This document shows positions 12,254 to 23,923 of a stretch of 64,000 nt of DNA, piece after piece. Position 1 is the stretch's first letter; each line of letters begins with the position of its first letter. Below the pieces are notes generated by a model. It was not told the origin of the DNA. It was given only the letters and a program-made list of their open reading frames with translations, and did not search any database. Source of the stretch: Medicago truncatula. Taxonomy: Eukaryota; Streptophyta; Magnoliopsida; Fabales; Fabaceae. A program made the translations under genes and the position numbers. The stretch is taken from contig NC_053044.1 in assembly GCF_003473485.1 (NCBI RefSeq), forward strand, positions 52,120,091 to 52,184,090, read 5' to 3'.

Positions 12254-12272
12254 ACCCGTGCTCAGCACGGGT
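12254..12272. repeat. GC-rich perfect hairpin
   Basis: 'acccgtgc' and 'gcacgggt' form an 8-bp stem around a 'tca' loop, in an otherwise AT-rich area and just before direct-repeat copy 2. Such hairpins occur near Helitron 3' ends, but the expected terminal CTRR is not evident here. Confidence 0.6.
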
Positions 12273-12290
12273 ATCTCGATTAATTTTTTT

Positions 12291-12483
12291 GAAACACTAA
12301 TACAAAAAATAAGAACACAACCAGTAACAGGTAATGGAATTCAAAAAAATGAATGACTTGACTAAATATTATTGGAGAGTGTTAGAAAGTGTGACCCTAG
12401 CATTTCTCTTTATTTATTTTTTTAGAATCGGAAGGTTCGAAAGAAAAAAAGAATTGAAAAAACAAAACGAGAAGCTAAACAAC
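12291..12483 (+). repeat. Direct repeat, copy 2 (partner 11460-11656)
   Basis: About 193 bases matching 11460-11656 with only a few substitutions and short indels. The two copies bracket a 634-base segment (11657-12290) that ends in the GC-rich hairpin. Confidence 0.9.
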
Positions 12484-12788
12484 AGGGTAGAAAACACTCA
12501 TGGCATTTGATTGAAGAGAATTACAAAAATATATTTGGTATTGTTCAATATTACAACTTAAATGAAATTGTGGAAAAAGGAGTAATGGGAGCAAAAATAT
12601 TCATCACTCATATACTGATGATGCCTGCCTCTCTCTACTGATATTTGCAAGCCGCCTTATTTATTATACAAAAAGAAGTAGAAAAGTGGGGTAAGGGAAT
12701 TATAATGGGGTCAGTACCCCCACAAATGTAAAAATAAAAATGAGTAGCAAAGCTTGACTGTAACCAAAATAATCGATCTTTGCCTTTG

Positions 12789-15428
12789 TCACGCTAACCA
12801 ATCGTCATCCATACCATCAATATCTCCGATGTCCATGCTGCGGTTGTCATGAAAAACACATTATCAAAAAGAAATTTGTTATTATAAATACGTTTTCTTT
12901 CAAAATGTAAAAGAGAAAAATGATTAGTATTAAGCATAAAAGTCCACAGTTATAGGACTGAAGGTAGTATAAGGTTTGTGAAAAAAGATCATACACAAAA
13001 TTTCTCAACATTTTCTCTCTTCTTAAAGTGATTCAAAGTTTTCACACATTATGCAAAAATATTATATAAAATGCATTACTGAAGCAAAAAAAAAAAATGT
13101 ACTATATGAATGTACAGACAAATAAATGGATAAGAATTTCATATTTAAAAGGAAAAACCAGAAACAGACTACCTATTCTGGGCTAGTCACGCTAATGCAA
13201 CGACTGAGCAACTTTAACCAACCTACATTTCTAAAAAATTACATAATTCTGAAAATAAAGACAAAAACTCTTGATTTATCTTGAAAGTATACATCGCAAA
13301 AGAACTGTTTTTTTTCTTTCTTTTTTGAACGCGTACATTTATTAATGATATTGCTTAATTGTAATTTTGACCCGTCTATTTTCACCGTTTTATGAAATTG
13401 ATCTCCTATTTTAACAGTTTTGGTCTCTCCATCAAATATTTGGTAAAAAAATAAGGTGATATAACATACCTAAAGTTTTAAAGAGAATTTTCTTACAATT
13501 TCATCAATATTGATCTTTTTCCATCATCAAATGATAGACCACATCATTTTCAAACATATCATCTTACCAATTATTTTAGTTTAAAATATGATGAGGACCA
13601 AAACTGCCACATTTTTATAAAATACAGGGACCAAATCCGCCAAATGGTGAAAATAGGGGACCAAAATTACAATTAAACATAACACTAAAATCAATAATTG
13701 ACATAGAACCAAAAAGAAAAAGAATTTTTAACATTTGTGATCTCGCAGATAACATGCATAAGAAATCCACCGCTGTCTCACAAATTGAATATTCCACTAA
13801 GCCCAGCACTAGGAAACCCACTTGTAAAGGAAACGTATAAAATAAATTTTTTATAACATGACCTGATGACCAAAACAAACTATGCATCATAAATAAAACA
13901 CATTGCCTTAATACAAATCCTTAGCCGTTAGAATGTTTGTTTCACATTAAGCTGTAACAAAGGTCTCAAAGCTACTCGAGTTTCACTGAAGATAGAAAGA
14001 AAGAAAACGAAAAAAACTATATCAAAACATCTGACTTATGCTACATAACCAAATTTAACAGACTTAAATTCAAACAGGCAAGAAAATTACTATTCAATTG
14101 TATATAAAGAAGTTCACAGTGAATTACATGTATAATTACCCTACTAAAGAATGAAATAACAGCGAATTATATTTTCTGATCTTGTTACTTTTTGTGTGTA
14201 AAACTAAGGTGAGACGTAATTGAACTTTACCCCCTATGTTGTTACAAGAAGATTACAAATTGCCCTGTTCCTTTTCATTAATTAAGGTACAAACAAAAAG
14301 CGGTGCATATTAAAAATTATGAAATATATGAGGAACTTAGACTTACCAAGGTAAAGTAGAATCTTGGAAATTATCCTCCGAGCAGAGCTCTAGGCTGCTT
14401 TCATTTGCATTCAACCAAGCTGGAAACTCCAGAGGTTGGTCAAAATCACGGTATGCATCATTTTCACCCTTGGCTTCAGGTGCTCCATGTTCCATATGCT
14501 TTAAGTACTTGACCCAACAAGCTGATTTAACCAAATTCATAGTGTCATTCCATTCCATTTGATATTGATTACCTAAAGATCTGATCTCTGCCATAGCCTC
14601 ATCATCCATGACAGTATGTAAGCCTCCGGTAACATGAGTTGCAGCATGTGAATCAATAGAAAACCCCTCTGCCTGTAATGTTCCAACAGAAGGAACATCC
14701 TGTGAAGCAGAAGACGAGGTTCCAGATGAGTAAGAGGATGTAGAGGACGAGTTATTAAGGTGAACGGTAAATTCTAAGTTATTGAAATCATGAAAATTGA
14801 GGTTCAGTCCCAAAGTCTGATTTGGAAGAATGAAATTGGGGTTTTCAGCCAAAAGGGGTGGTGGATTAATTGGTGAAGCAGCAGGCCAAGTGTGAGAATT
14901 TGGAACTGAAGGAGGAATATGAGATAAATATGGATAGGAAAAATCATTCAAGTAACTTGAAGAATTGGTTTTGGTTGTGCATGATGGATAAATTCTAGGG
15001 TTTCTCCTAGACTTATATCTTCCATCTTGATCAAAACTTTGGTGTTGTGAAGGCTGAGGGGATGGTGACTGTCTTTGCTGCTGTTCTTGAGCTTCTTGTT
15101 GCTGCTGCTTCTGCTGCTCACTTGCTTCTTTCATAGATGCCCTGTGAAATTTCAAGGCGGTGACAATCTCTCTCCTTGCCTCTGCCATATTCAGTAGCCT
15201 TTCTTGATAAGGTTTAACAGTGTGGAGTCTCCTTCTAACCTGTTTTTTATACTCTTGGGGTTGTGTGGATCGTTTTTGTGCATGTTGAGCATCAACAACT
15301 TTGCCAATTTTTGATAAATTTTGACCAACAGAGACACCATCATTCACAACACAGTGTTGGTTTTTTGGGTTCATCAAGTCTTTTGCTCTAGAGGTGTTTA
15401 GTTGTTTCACTAGGCTATCTAATTCCAT
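12789..15428 (-). CDS. Conserved plant protein of unknown function, Gln/Ser-rich, with tiny second exon
   Basis: Exon 1 is 15428-14347 and exon 2 is 12837-12789, giving 376 aa. The exon 1 frame would stop at once after 'STLPW', but that stop (TAA) lies inside a strong donor, ttg|gtaagt. Splicing to the acceptor 'accgcag' gives an in-frame acidic end, 'STLPCMDIGDIDGMDDDWLA'. Residues 60-100 ('YKKQVRRRLHTVKPYQERLL', 'EARREIVTALKFHRASMKEA') are basic and helical and look like the conserved core. Next come a Q-rich run (about 104-120), a Pro/Ser-rich middle, and a Ser run near 227-242. There is no signal peptide or membrane segment. Similar proteins are sometimes labelled hydroxyproline-rich, which gives no function. 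A nuclear role is a guess. Confidence 0.8.
13356..13675. mobile_element. MITE inside the intron of the 12789-15428 gene
   Basis: An inverted repeat of about 30 bases bounds it: left 'taattgtaattttgaccc' (13356 on), right 'ggaccaaaattacaatta' (ending 13675). The middle contains 'ggtctctccatcaaa' and 'gaggaccaaaactgcc', typical of a common legume fold-back repeat. It helps explain the 1.5-kb intron length. Confidence 0.7.
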
Positions 15429-16498
15429 TCCTTTTGTTATAATTCTTACTTTAAAGAGGGTTGACCTCTCATCTATATGTTGTTTGGCATCAACTTTAGT
15501 TTTGTAAATAGAATTCAGAAGGTAGGTGAATCATATGGGTTTTCTCCTACAATTAGAGGGGCAAAGCAAACAATGTTGAGGCAGATATAGTGATCAGAAG
15601 AAAGTTCTGGTCCTCCTGAAAGGCCTCATGAGCGTTATAAATAGTTGGGGACAGCCTAGGGTCTTTAAAAATTTTTGGACTTTAGTCTACAAATAAAATA
15701 TTAGATTTTTCCTTGTAGCAAACTATGTCTGTAACCAATTTATTATTTAGTCACTTGGTTTCACCATGCCATATCTCCCTTCAATATAGTCCGCTTCATT
15801 TTGGTGAATAAGTACTCTACATGGCTCATTTCTTTTGTATCTTTTTGGTTTTATGGTGATAAAAATATATTCCACCTAAAAGTGAGCTGAATTTAAACTT
15901 TAAAGTAATTTAGATTTGAATACATTAATGTAAAAATGAGTTGAGCAATTTCTTTAAAATTAATAATCAAATATACATGGAAAAATTTCGAACTCTAGTT
16001 TCAAGTTAGAATCTATTCTAAAGACAGTCAATTTTACTAGAGAACACTCAAATATGTCAAAAATTAGAATTAATTCTACACCTCGAGAATTAACTTAGGC
16101 TCCTGCTAAGTGGAACCAAACATACTTCTTAAGCTGCTTATAGTTGCTTTCTAAGACATAGTAGCATAACAATTTGAATTCTCACATTAGAAAAGCTCAA
16201 CAGAACGTAGAAAAATCACTGGAAGAAAAAGATACCTCCTAAATGGAGAGATAATAAACAGAACCATACAACATAACTTGTATAAAGAAGGCTAAAGGTG
16301 CAAACGTTGTATGATTTGAAGGACCAAAATAAAATAAAAAACATAAAGGACTAATATGATGCAAAAGCTAAATTTAAAAGACTGTGGGATGCATTCTAAC
16401 AAGATGCACCAAAGAATAGCAAAAACATAATATTACCACAGTTTTTACTTTGTTATTCTTTCGGAACTAATCAATAGGCTTAATGAAGATGTTATGTT
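15429..16498. other. Upstream flank of the 12789-15428 gene
   Basis: Holds the promoter and 5' leader of the minus-strand gene that starts at 15428, followed by AT-rich DNA. No further gene, RNA or repeat boundary was recognised. Confidence 0.4.
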
Positions 16499-16633
16499 GG
16501 TGTAAATTAGTTTTAAACCAACTTTCAATAAAAACTTGTGATATTGTCTCGTAAACTCATTTTATAACTGCAATTTCAAAATAACCGCAAACTGCTGTTA
16601 TCAATGAAAGTCAGTGTAAAACTAGTTTACACC
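16499..16633. mobile_element. Short MITE with 20-base inverted ends
   Basis: The left end 'ggtgtaaattagttttaaac' is nearly the reverse complement of the right end 'gtgtaaaactagtttacacc'. The element is 135 bases long with no coding capacity. Confidence 0.6.
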
Positions 16634-16704
16634 TACGGTGGATGTCCCATTTTCTTAGAATTTTCATTGCTATTTAAAAATAGAAAGAGGCTGGTATTAT
16701 CTAA

Positions 16705-16929
16705 GAGTGTGTTTGGATTGAGGGTCTAGGAGGGGAGGACTCACTTTTATTTCTTAAATTACGAACAATGTAAAATGTTTTTTTAAAATAAATTAAGTGT
16801 TTTTGAAATATTATATGATCATTTATCAATGTTGTTAATTCAATTTCCTAAAAATCATTTTATAATGTTCGTAATTTAAAAAAGAAAAAATAAACCCTCC
16901 CCTCCTAAACCCTCTATCCAAACACACCC
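16705..16929. mobile_element. Tourist-like MITE with TAA target duplication
   Basis: Inverted ends of about 35 bases: left 'gagtgtgtttggattgaggg' and right 'ccctctatccaaacacaccc'. It is flanked on both sides by 'taa' (16702-16704 and 16930-16932), the 3-base target type of PIF/Harbinger MITEs. It is 225 bases long with an AT-rich interior. Confidence 0.75.
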
Positions 16930-18129
16930 TAAAATTCTGAATACAATACAAATCAAGGCAAAAGTAGACATTCCTTTCGACTTTCGTACCGTTTGTATTT
17001 GAAAGGTACTGATGCCCTTAACTAGTGGCTAATAATTTCCTACTTGATATGTAAATTTTTTATGTGCAAAACTTGAATGCGGTTTCTCGTGTATTGTTTT
17101 TATTATTCTCTGATCACTATTTAACATACAGACAGTGTATTTAACAGTCTAAGCATAATCATTTTAAAATTAAATTTAGCTGAAAAAGTTTAATAATCTG
17201 TGGACACATTACAAATTGGTGAACATCACAAACAAGGCATAAGTTTTAATTTTTAATTTTTTTATATATATTTCAAGTGATGCACATTTTTTTTGTAAAA
17301 AAATAGAGTAGGAAGGTATCATTGTACAAACCAGTGATTTCAACTAAGTTGGTATTAAAGAAAGTGCTAATCAATTCTTGCACCCCTAAATATTATTAAA
17401 AAGAGATCAGCAAAACTCATAATTGGAAAGACTATTTTTATTTCGAAAAAAGTCTTCACTAATTCAAATGATACACATCATTGTCATTATAGATTAGTCC
17501 TGATTACTTAAGGGTGGCAACACCTTTAAAAAAACACATGTAAAACAAGGTATTAATTTAAATTGACTGAACCAAAAGTTTGGATCTTCTCTAGGACTAA
17601 AAGAGATAATATCTCCAATAATGAAGAGAATCCAAATTAGATAAGCAAAGACAGAGGGTACTTATGGTATTTAACAATTATTGATGTTTTGGTATCTTGT
17701 CTGTGAGTATTATGGGACCAAGCTTCTAAAACGTCAGCAATAGGCTATGCAAAATGACTGAAGAACAGCCACTAATGTTATTACCTTGTCTTATATTTTC
17801 CAAATATTGCATGATAGGATAGAAACTCCAAATTTTCTGTTTAAACAAGTTGAAGATCATTTGAGTCTGTTCAAGAAAACAGAGAACTTAGACCTCTTGA
17901 AACGCATAGTTTATTAAGGACAAAAACACCCCATCCCCATTTCTTTTACCCTACTCCCTACTACTTCCCCACCTTCCATTTAATTGTATCTATGTGTCCT
18001 CTCTTAGCTGACGTCTGCTCATTCTGGTAAGATGTTTCAATTTCATTATTTTACCTAGACATGACAGAGAACTTGCTTTTACAATTTCTATCATGTTACT
18101 GCCATATTTAGAAGATTTGTCTTCTTTTT
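16930..18129. other. Gene-free region
   Basis: AT-rich DNA with no supported gene. No recognisable repeat boundaries were found. Confidence 0.4.
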
Positions 18130-18179
18130 ATTTAGAAAAATGATATTTGTACGACCATTATTGAGTCATCTTTTGAGAA

Positions 18180-18350
18180 AACATTTTTTCTCTCTTGTTT
18201 TGGGACTAAAACAATAGAGGGAGAGAAAGATGGAGAGAGAGAGTGAGAATACAATGTGAGTATGAGAGAGAAAGAGTTGTCCCAAAAGAGAGATGAGGAT
18301 TTTGAGGATAAAGGAATGAGTAAACGGAAAGGGAAGGGTGTTCCTCTCAC
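18180..18350. repeat. GA/CT-rich low-complexity tract
   Basis: Runs of 'gagagagagagtgagaat' and similar purine-rich sequence. The open frames on the minus strand here are made of Leu/Ser/Phe low complexity and are not genes. Confidence 0.6.
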
Positions 18351-18382
18351 CTTGCATGCGTTACATTTTTCTTATTGGATAA

Positions 18383-18500
18383 TGTTGAAATTTGGGGCCT
18401 AACTCATCCTTACAAAACCGGCTTGTATTGTGAGGTGAGGAGTGTCTCCTCTTTATAAACTCTTCTCAAGAGTACTATATATCCGATGTGGGACTAAATC
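18383..18500. mobile_element. Fragment of a widespread LTR/TRIM-like repeat
   Basis: Contains 'gcctaactcatccttacaaa', 'accggcttgtattgtgaggt' and 'atccgatgtgggactaaatc', a pattern familiar from short LTR-type repeats in legumes and other dicots. No complete element could be delimited. Confidence 0.4.
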
Positions 18501-18712
18501 CACCCCCCTCAAAGCCAACACAATGAAGGTGTTGGAGGCTGCAATGAAAACTAACCAAAGGTCACAATTTAGGCGACTAGAGGCGGACCGCAATTAAGGC
18601 AGAATTTCCAACAGATAAAATCCTCTAACGTGGTGGACTATCACTCCTTCCATTTTCCTTTAATTTTTTCTTTTGCTCAAAACCCTCCCCTTCTCTCCCG
18701 TCTTAAACTTCA

Positions 18713-18972
18713 AACAGACCATGCTTTAGGAGGAGATTTTTGAAGGGTTTTGGAGGGGAATATTTTAGAGGGTTAGTCTATATCTTAAAACAAATTTGAT
18801 ATTTTTAAAAAATTTCAAAGAACAACATAATAAATAATCATATGATACTTCAATTACATATAATTTGACTTGAACAAAATATTTTATAGTGATTGTGATT
18901 TAAAAGAGAAAAGGTAAGACATCCCCTCCTCCCAAAGCCTTCTCATCTCCTCCTCTACAAACTCTCAAACAA
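18713..18972. mobile_element. MITE related to the 16705-16929 element (copy 2)
   Basis: The left part has 'ggaggagatttttgaagggt' and the right part 'cccctcctcccaaagcc' and 'aaactctcaaacaaag', with the same AT-rich middle layout ('catatgatacttcaatta') as neighbouring copies. The ends are more decayed than in the 16.7-kb copy. Confidence 0.5.
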
Positions 18973-18984
18973 AGTATACGTGTA

Positions 18985-19196
18985 TGTTTGAGAGTTGGGT
19001 TTTAAAGTGTTAAGTCTATATTTTTATATATATTTGATATTATAAAAAATTGAAATAACAACATGATAATCGATCATATAATATACTTCAATTCAATCAC
19101 ACTTATTCATATTCAAAAACATTTTAGTGTCCTGATTTTAAAATAAATAAAATAAGTGATACCCTCTTCTCCAAAAGCCTTCATCAAAACATACCC
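18985..19196. mobile_element. MITE related to the 16705-16929 element (copy 3)
   Basis: Directly follows copy 2. The left end 'tatgtttgagagttgggttt' and right end 'cttcatcaaaacataccct' are approximate complements. The interior 'gataatcgatcatataatat' parallels that of copy 2, so this is a tandem pair. Confidence 0.5.
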
Positions 19197-21175
19197 TAAA
19201 AGCTAATAGCGTTTTTAGTCTATGCAATTTTTTTTCTTTGTAAGAGATTCTATCCTACAATTTTAGATTTCACCACTTTTAATCATTGATGATGTTTATC
19301 CATGTAAAAATGATGATCGTCAACATTTTTTAATAAATGCAAATTGCTTAGAGATTCATTTCCGCTACCCCTCATCTTCCTTTTTCTCTCACCACCCATT
19401 TAAATTTGTCAAAACAACAACGTTATGCAGTCAAATCCTATGAGTTTGAGCTCACAGTCACAGTAATTCCATGTATCCCTCAACCTTAGTCTAAATTCTT
19501 TAACAATATACTCCGTATACATCGATTATATATATGTATGACTAATCTACATTGAAGAAGTAAGGTTTTCCCTTTCAACCAAATATTTTTTATCCACAAA
19601 ATTTGACTTTTAAATCTTGTTTAAGATTTTCAATTCAGTTTCACTCTGCTCAACGTAAATCTAGGCTCAAACTTTGTTTACTAAACTTTAACTTAAAATA
19701 GTTTTGGTATTTAGTAAAATTCATGCAAAAATAAATAATGATGCTAAACCACGCCCCCAAGCTAGCTTATAATGGTTAATAACAGTAATAATAGTATAGA
19801 AAGAGTAATATCAGTCGATTCAGACACCTGAATGGCAGAAAGACTAGTTGAAAATGTTGTTGTCCAGTCCTAACAATAATGCAACCTGTGAATTTCTAGC
19901 ACAAATAGATAGAAGCCGTGACATTTGACATAAAAGACAAACACACAACTTGCATCCGCCACGCCATGAGTAATTTTTATATATAATAAAATAAATAATA
20001 ATCACTTGCTGACAATTATTGTTGTTTAGTCAAAATAATAATGCCGGATCAAGATTCCTGTAGTCAATTTCATCTAATTTCAACAAAAGCATGTACACAT
20101 TAATCTTCAAAAGGAATGGTGGAAAATAGGTTAAAATAAAAGTGAATTATTCCTAGTCTAACAGAAAATTGAATTTCAAACATCAGGATCAAAAAAATTC
20201 CTAATCCATTTAAAATAATTGTGATCAAGCGATGATAATGACAAAAAAAAAAAAAAAAAAAAAAATAATTGTTAAAGCTATAAATAAATTAAAAAAACAA
20301 AATAAAAATAGAATGCGTATGAGAGAGAGAAGGAAGAGAAACAGGCCTGTTAGTTGTAGTTGTAGTTGTTGTGTAGTGGAAATGAGTTATGATAGCGTAG
20401 CAGGCAGAGCAGTGGATAACGCTCGTCCAAGTTGGATTCTTCTTTTTTCAGTTGTTGTTGTTGTTGTGATTCAGTGATGAATGAGAGATAAAATCAAAGA
20501 CAAGTAGTAACCAATTTTGGCCAATCCCGGCGCACACATCACAGGTGCAGTGCAGATTAAAGACGAACGAATCACAAACACGCATCCTTACCTTTCCTTT
20601 CCCCTCTTTCTACTTTCTGCTTTTCCATTCCACTCCCACAACAACGTAACCTTCTGTCTTTATTTATTTTTTTATTTTTATGAGATGTCCCACGCCTTAA
20701 ATGATAAAGTTTTATAAAACTTTGCATATTTAAGAAAATTTAAGTATGTGATTTTGTTAAAAAAATATATAACTTTGTTAGCAAAACTCTTTGTTTATTT
20801 GCTAATTTATTCATGTTATTGTATTATTATTTTTTATATAAAAATAAGTTGTTTGAATAATAAATTTGTCTTAAATATTTGTGACTATTACTAAATTATC
20901 CTTTATCATAGATATATTTAATGTTAATTTTCATATTCTCAGATAAAATGGTAGTATTAATAATTGATATATTTGAAAAAGTAATAATAAATACATATAG
21001 AAGTTTGTAGATCGTCTTAAACATATGGACAATTTTTTTTTTTTTTGTATATGTGTGTAAATGATCTTACAATTTTATAAAAGTTTGTTTATCCTTCAAT
21101 ATAAGATATGTGATTTTTGGGTTATTTATAACGAGGGGTAGAGAAAGTAATAGTAACAACACTTCTTGTCTTATT
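19197..21175. other. Gene-free region with A-runs and GTT repeats
   Basis: Contains an A-run at about 20241-20265, 'gttgtagttgtagttgttg' near 20350 and 'gttgttgttgttgtg' near 20452. Short plus-strand frames at 20232-20477 and 20517-20717 are low complexity and unsupported. No gene is called. Confidence 0.45.
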
Positions 21176-21191
21176 AATATGAGTGGAAATG

Positions 21192-21274
21192 TCACCGTGA
21201 ACTTAGCTCAGTTGGTATGACAATGCATAATATATGTAAGGTTTGAGGTTCGAACTCCAGTCACCACAAAAAAA
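21192..21274 (+). mobile_element. tRNA-derived SINE with 16-base target-site duplication
   Basis: A box 'cttagctcagttggtatg', B box 'gaggttcgaactcc', then an A-tail. It is flanked by identical 16-base copies of 'aatatgagtggaaatg' at 21176-21191 and 21275-21290. The body is only about 83 bases, so this is a very short SINE. The perfect duplication implies a recent insertion. Confidence 0.9.
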
Positions 21275-21529
21275 AATATGAGTGGAAATGAGTTGAGACT
21301 CAACTCAAAGATTTAGGTGGGAAACGGTGACATTAGTGTAATTTTGTATTATTTATGAGAGAGAAAAATAAAAAAGAAATAAGATGAGAGGGAAAGTCGT
21401 AGTAACTTTTATGTCTTAAAGTTTTTCAAGTAGAATTTAGGTGGAAATAAGTATAACTTAAATGACATAGGACTAATTTATATCAAGTCTAAGTAAAATA
21501 ACTTTTTAATAGATAAAACTAAGCATTTT

Positions 21530-21668
21530 TATTCATGTGAATTTAACTAATTTGGTATGGACATTGTATAATATATGTAGAGACTAAAGTTTGAATCTCA
21601 TACACCTCACTTATTCATCTTAAAAAGATAAATTTCTAAGCACTGGGTCACTTGACCGAAAAATAAAC
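21530..21668 (+). mobile_element. Older diverged tRNA-derived SINE
   Basis: Degenerate A box 'atttaactaatttggtatgg' and B box 'aagtttgaatctc', then the tail motif 'aagcactgggtcacttgacc' and an A-rich end. Flanked by 'aagcatttt' at 21521-21529 and 21669-21677. Confidence 0.7.
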
Positions 21669-22165
21669 AAGCATTTTATTTTATATATATATTTATACTA
21701 TGTATTTAGCTAAAAGCATTAGGTTGTATGCAATCAAATTTAGTGTCATACGAGTTTCCCTCAATCAGTTGAATTTTAGGCGAAAGCAAGTACAATTGAA
21801 TTTGAGTAAGTTAATCTTTCTGAAGTTTATTGAGTTCCACAAAGGTCGTGGAAATTGTAGAATATGACAAAGCTTAGTGAAATTTAATGATTTGACATTT
21901 TATCATGTTTACAACGCCACTAACTAAAGTAGTTATGGCCAAGGAAGCACATTTTGAAGAAGCAACACATGTGTGAATGAAAGAGATAAGAAATATCGAG
22001 AAAAATGAAAGATCAAGCCAAACATGAGGCGCCAAACACCAAAAAAAAAAGGGATAATTCATACATTATCAACATAATTAGTCTGACATAACTAAAAAAT
22101 TTTGGCCGCGTTGTTTTAATATGTTGGTATAGTATTGTCTATAAATACCACACTTAATGATTAAA

Positions 22166-22536
22166 GGGTTAATAGTGTTTAGTGTTTTACCCCCTCTAAT
22201 ATACCCTTGTAATATAGGTCATTTCCGGTTTTATCCCCTGTAAAATATTTTTTTTTGGATTTCGTCCTTGTAATTTAAAGATTTTTGGTTTTGGACCGTC
22301 ATAAATTTTAACCGTACAAAATCGAAGATATGGCAGAGGGTAAATCGAAACTTGCTCAAATTACAAGGGGGTAAACCTAAATTTGCTCAAATTACAGGGT
22401 GTGAAATTTTCCATGAAGGTCCAAAATCAAAAAATCTTCAAATTACAAGGATGAAATTCAAAAAAAAAAAAAATACATGGAAAAAAACCAAAAATAACCT
22501 ATATTACAAGGAGGTAAAACAAATGAATGCAATTGA
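22166..22536. mobile_element. Fold-back (long inverted repeat) element
   Basis: The left arm contains 'gtaatataggtcatttccgg' and 'gtaatttaaagatttttggt'. The right arm contains 'accaaaaataacctatatta' and 'aaaaatcttcaaattacaag', so the element can fold on itself. The minus- and plus-strand frames here are products of the repeat. Confidence 0.65.
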
Positions 22537-22883
22537 GATAAGCGTGTTAACCAGATATATGTGTATGCAAATTAAATACAAATGAAGTTCATATAGGTCA
22601 TGTTTGTTACTTACTCCCTTACAATTGACTACAAAAATATTTGCAATTTGACCCTAATGTTTAAAATGGAGGGAAAAAGAAGTGAGAGAAAATAAATGAA
22701 GAGAGATAGAGAGATATGTAGATGATTGAAAGTTAGGGAATCCAAATATGATGTTTTGGGAAGGGATCTCGTACCTTTTAAGGACAAAAAGGGTGGATAA
22801 TTTTAGGAAAAAAAAAAAGGGATCTCGATGTTTTGTATTGGGGTTGCCATGTGGGAAGGTCAGAAAAGGAATCATAAATATTA

Positions 22884-23022
22884 CTCCGGTCTTATTTATT
22901 AAAAAAGTTAATCTTTTAAATTCATTTAATAAATAATATATCTAATTTATATCAAAAACTAATACATCATTATCAATAAACTTAAAAAGTAGACTTCATG
23001 TTATAAACGAGACCGAAAGAAG
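22884..23022. mobile_element. Stowaway-like MITE (139 bases)
   Basis: The left end 'ctccggtcttatttatt' and right end 'aacgagaccgaaagaag' are approximate complements. TA lies on both sides (22882-22883 and 23023-23024), the Stowaway/Tc1-mariner target. Confidence 0.6.
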
Positions 23023-23134
23023 TATACATCATTTGAATTATTTCATGTGCTAATTGTGGCCTCCACTTATGTTGCGGTTTCGGGTATACTAAATATACAT
23101 CCCTATATTATTTGATGAATGGTGCTGCGATATA

Positions 23135-23392
23135 CTCCCTCCGTTATATATTAAGTGATATAGTTGACTCTCTCACACATACAAATACATATTTTTTTAT
23201 TTTTAATATTTTTAATTATTTATTAGAAAAATTATAAAAATTTAATATTTTGAAGATATTCATCGAGACGAATCCAACAACATCTTATATGATATTATTT
23301 ATCTTTGTATATTAGTAGAAAAATATTGTTAAAATATGTCAAGTCAATAGTGCAAATTGTTAAATAGATCATCTAATATAGGACGGAAGGAG
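23135..23392. mobile_element. Stowaway MITE (258 bases)
   Basis: Starts 'ctccctccgttatatattaa' and ends 'atctaatataggacggaagg' plus 'ag', with TA duplicated on both sides. The ends match the Stowaway consensus CTCCCTCCGT. It is related to the copy at 39927-40181. Confidence 0.85.
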
Positions 23393-23923
23393 TAGCAAAA
23401 TTGAATTGTCATTTATGAATTAAAATGCAGTCCCTCACACCATTTGTCTACCCTAGTTAACACCCCAAATTGTATTGTCATTTTCAGCTATAATAAGTAG
23501 ACATGGCGGTGGGACCACTTTATTTGTGTTTTAATATGTCACACCAACAAGCCCAAATTAATTTCCTTGTTCAGCAGTATCCTTATTGTGCCTATACACT
23601 ATACACTGCAGTATGATTTTTTGATAATAAAAATGAATAAAAAGAGCAGAGTAGTGCAGTCTAATTAGAGGGAATTGATAGATGCACGCATCAAATCAAA
23701 TATAAAAACTTTGATCAAATTAATTTTCCACTTTGATATGTTAATTTCTCACGATAACTTTGATTTTTAGGCTTGTTTGATTCTAGACCAGCTCATAAAC
23801 ATTATGGACTACTGGGTTGGTCTCCGACAAACCCGACTCATCTTAAACACTTTTATTTTTATTGAAATATTTTTTGCTCTTGATCGTCGCTACGAACTCA
23901 CATATAATAATGAGTCATTAAAT

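Noticed and set aside
20232..20477. Lys/Arg-rich 81-codon frame
   Set aside because: Created by a long A-run and GTT repeats; no homology features.
21192..21274. tRNA gene (A and B boxes present)
   Set aside because: No cloverleaf with a paired acceptor stem. Flanking target duplications and an A-tail show it is a SINE. The same applies to the 6912, 50482, 55344 and 58262 copies.
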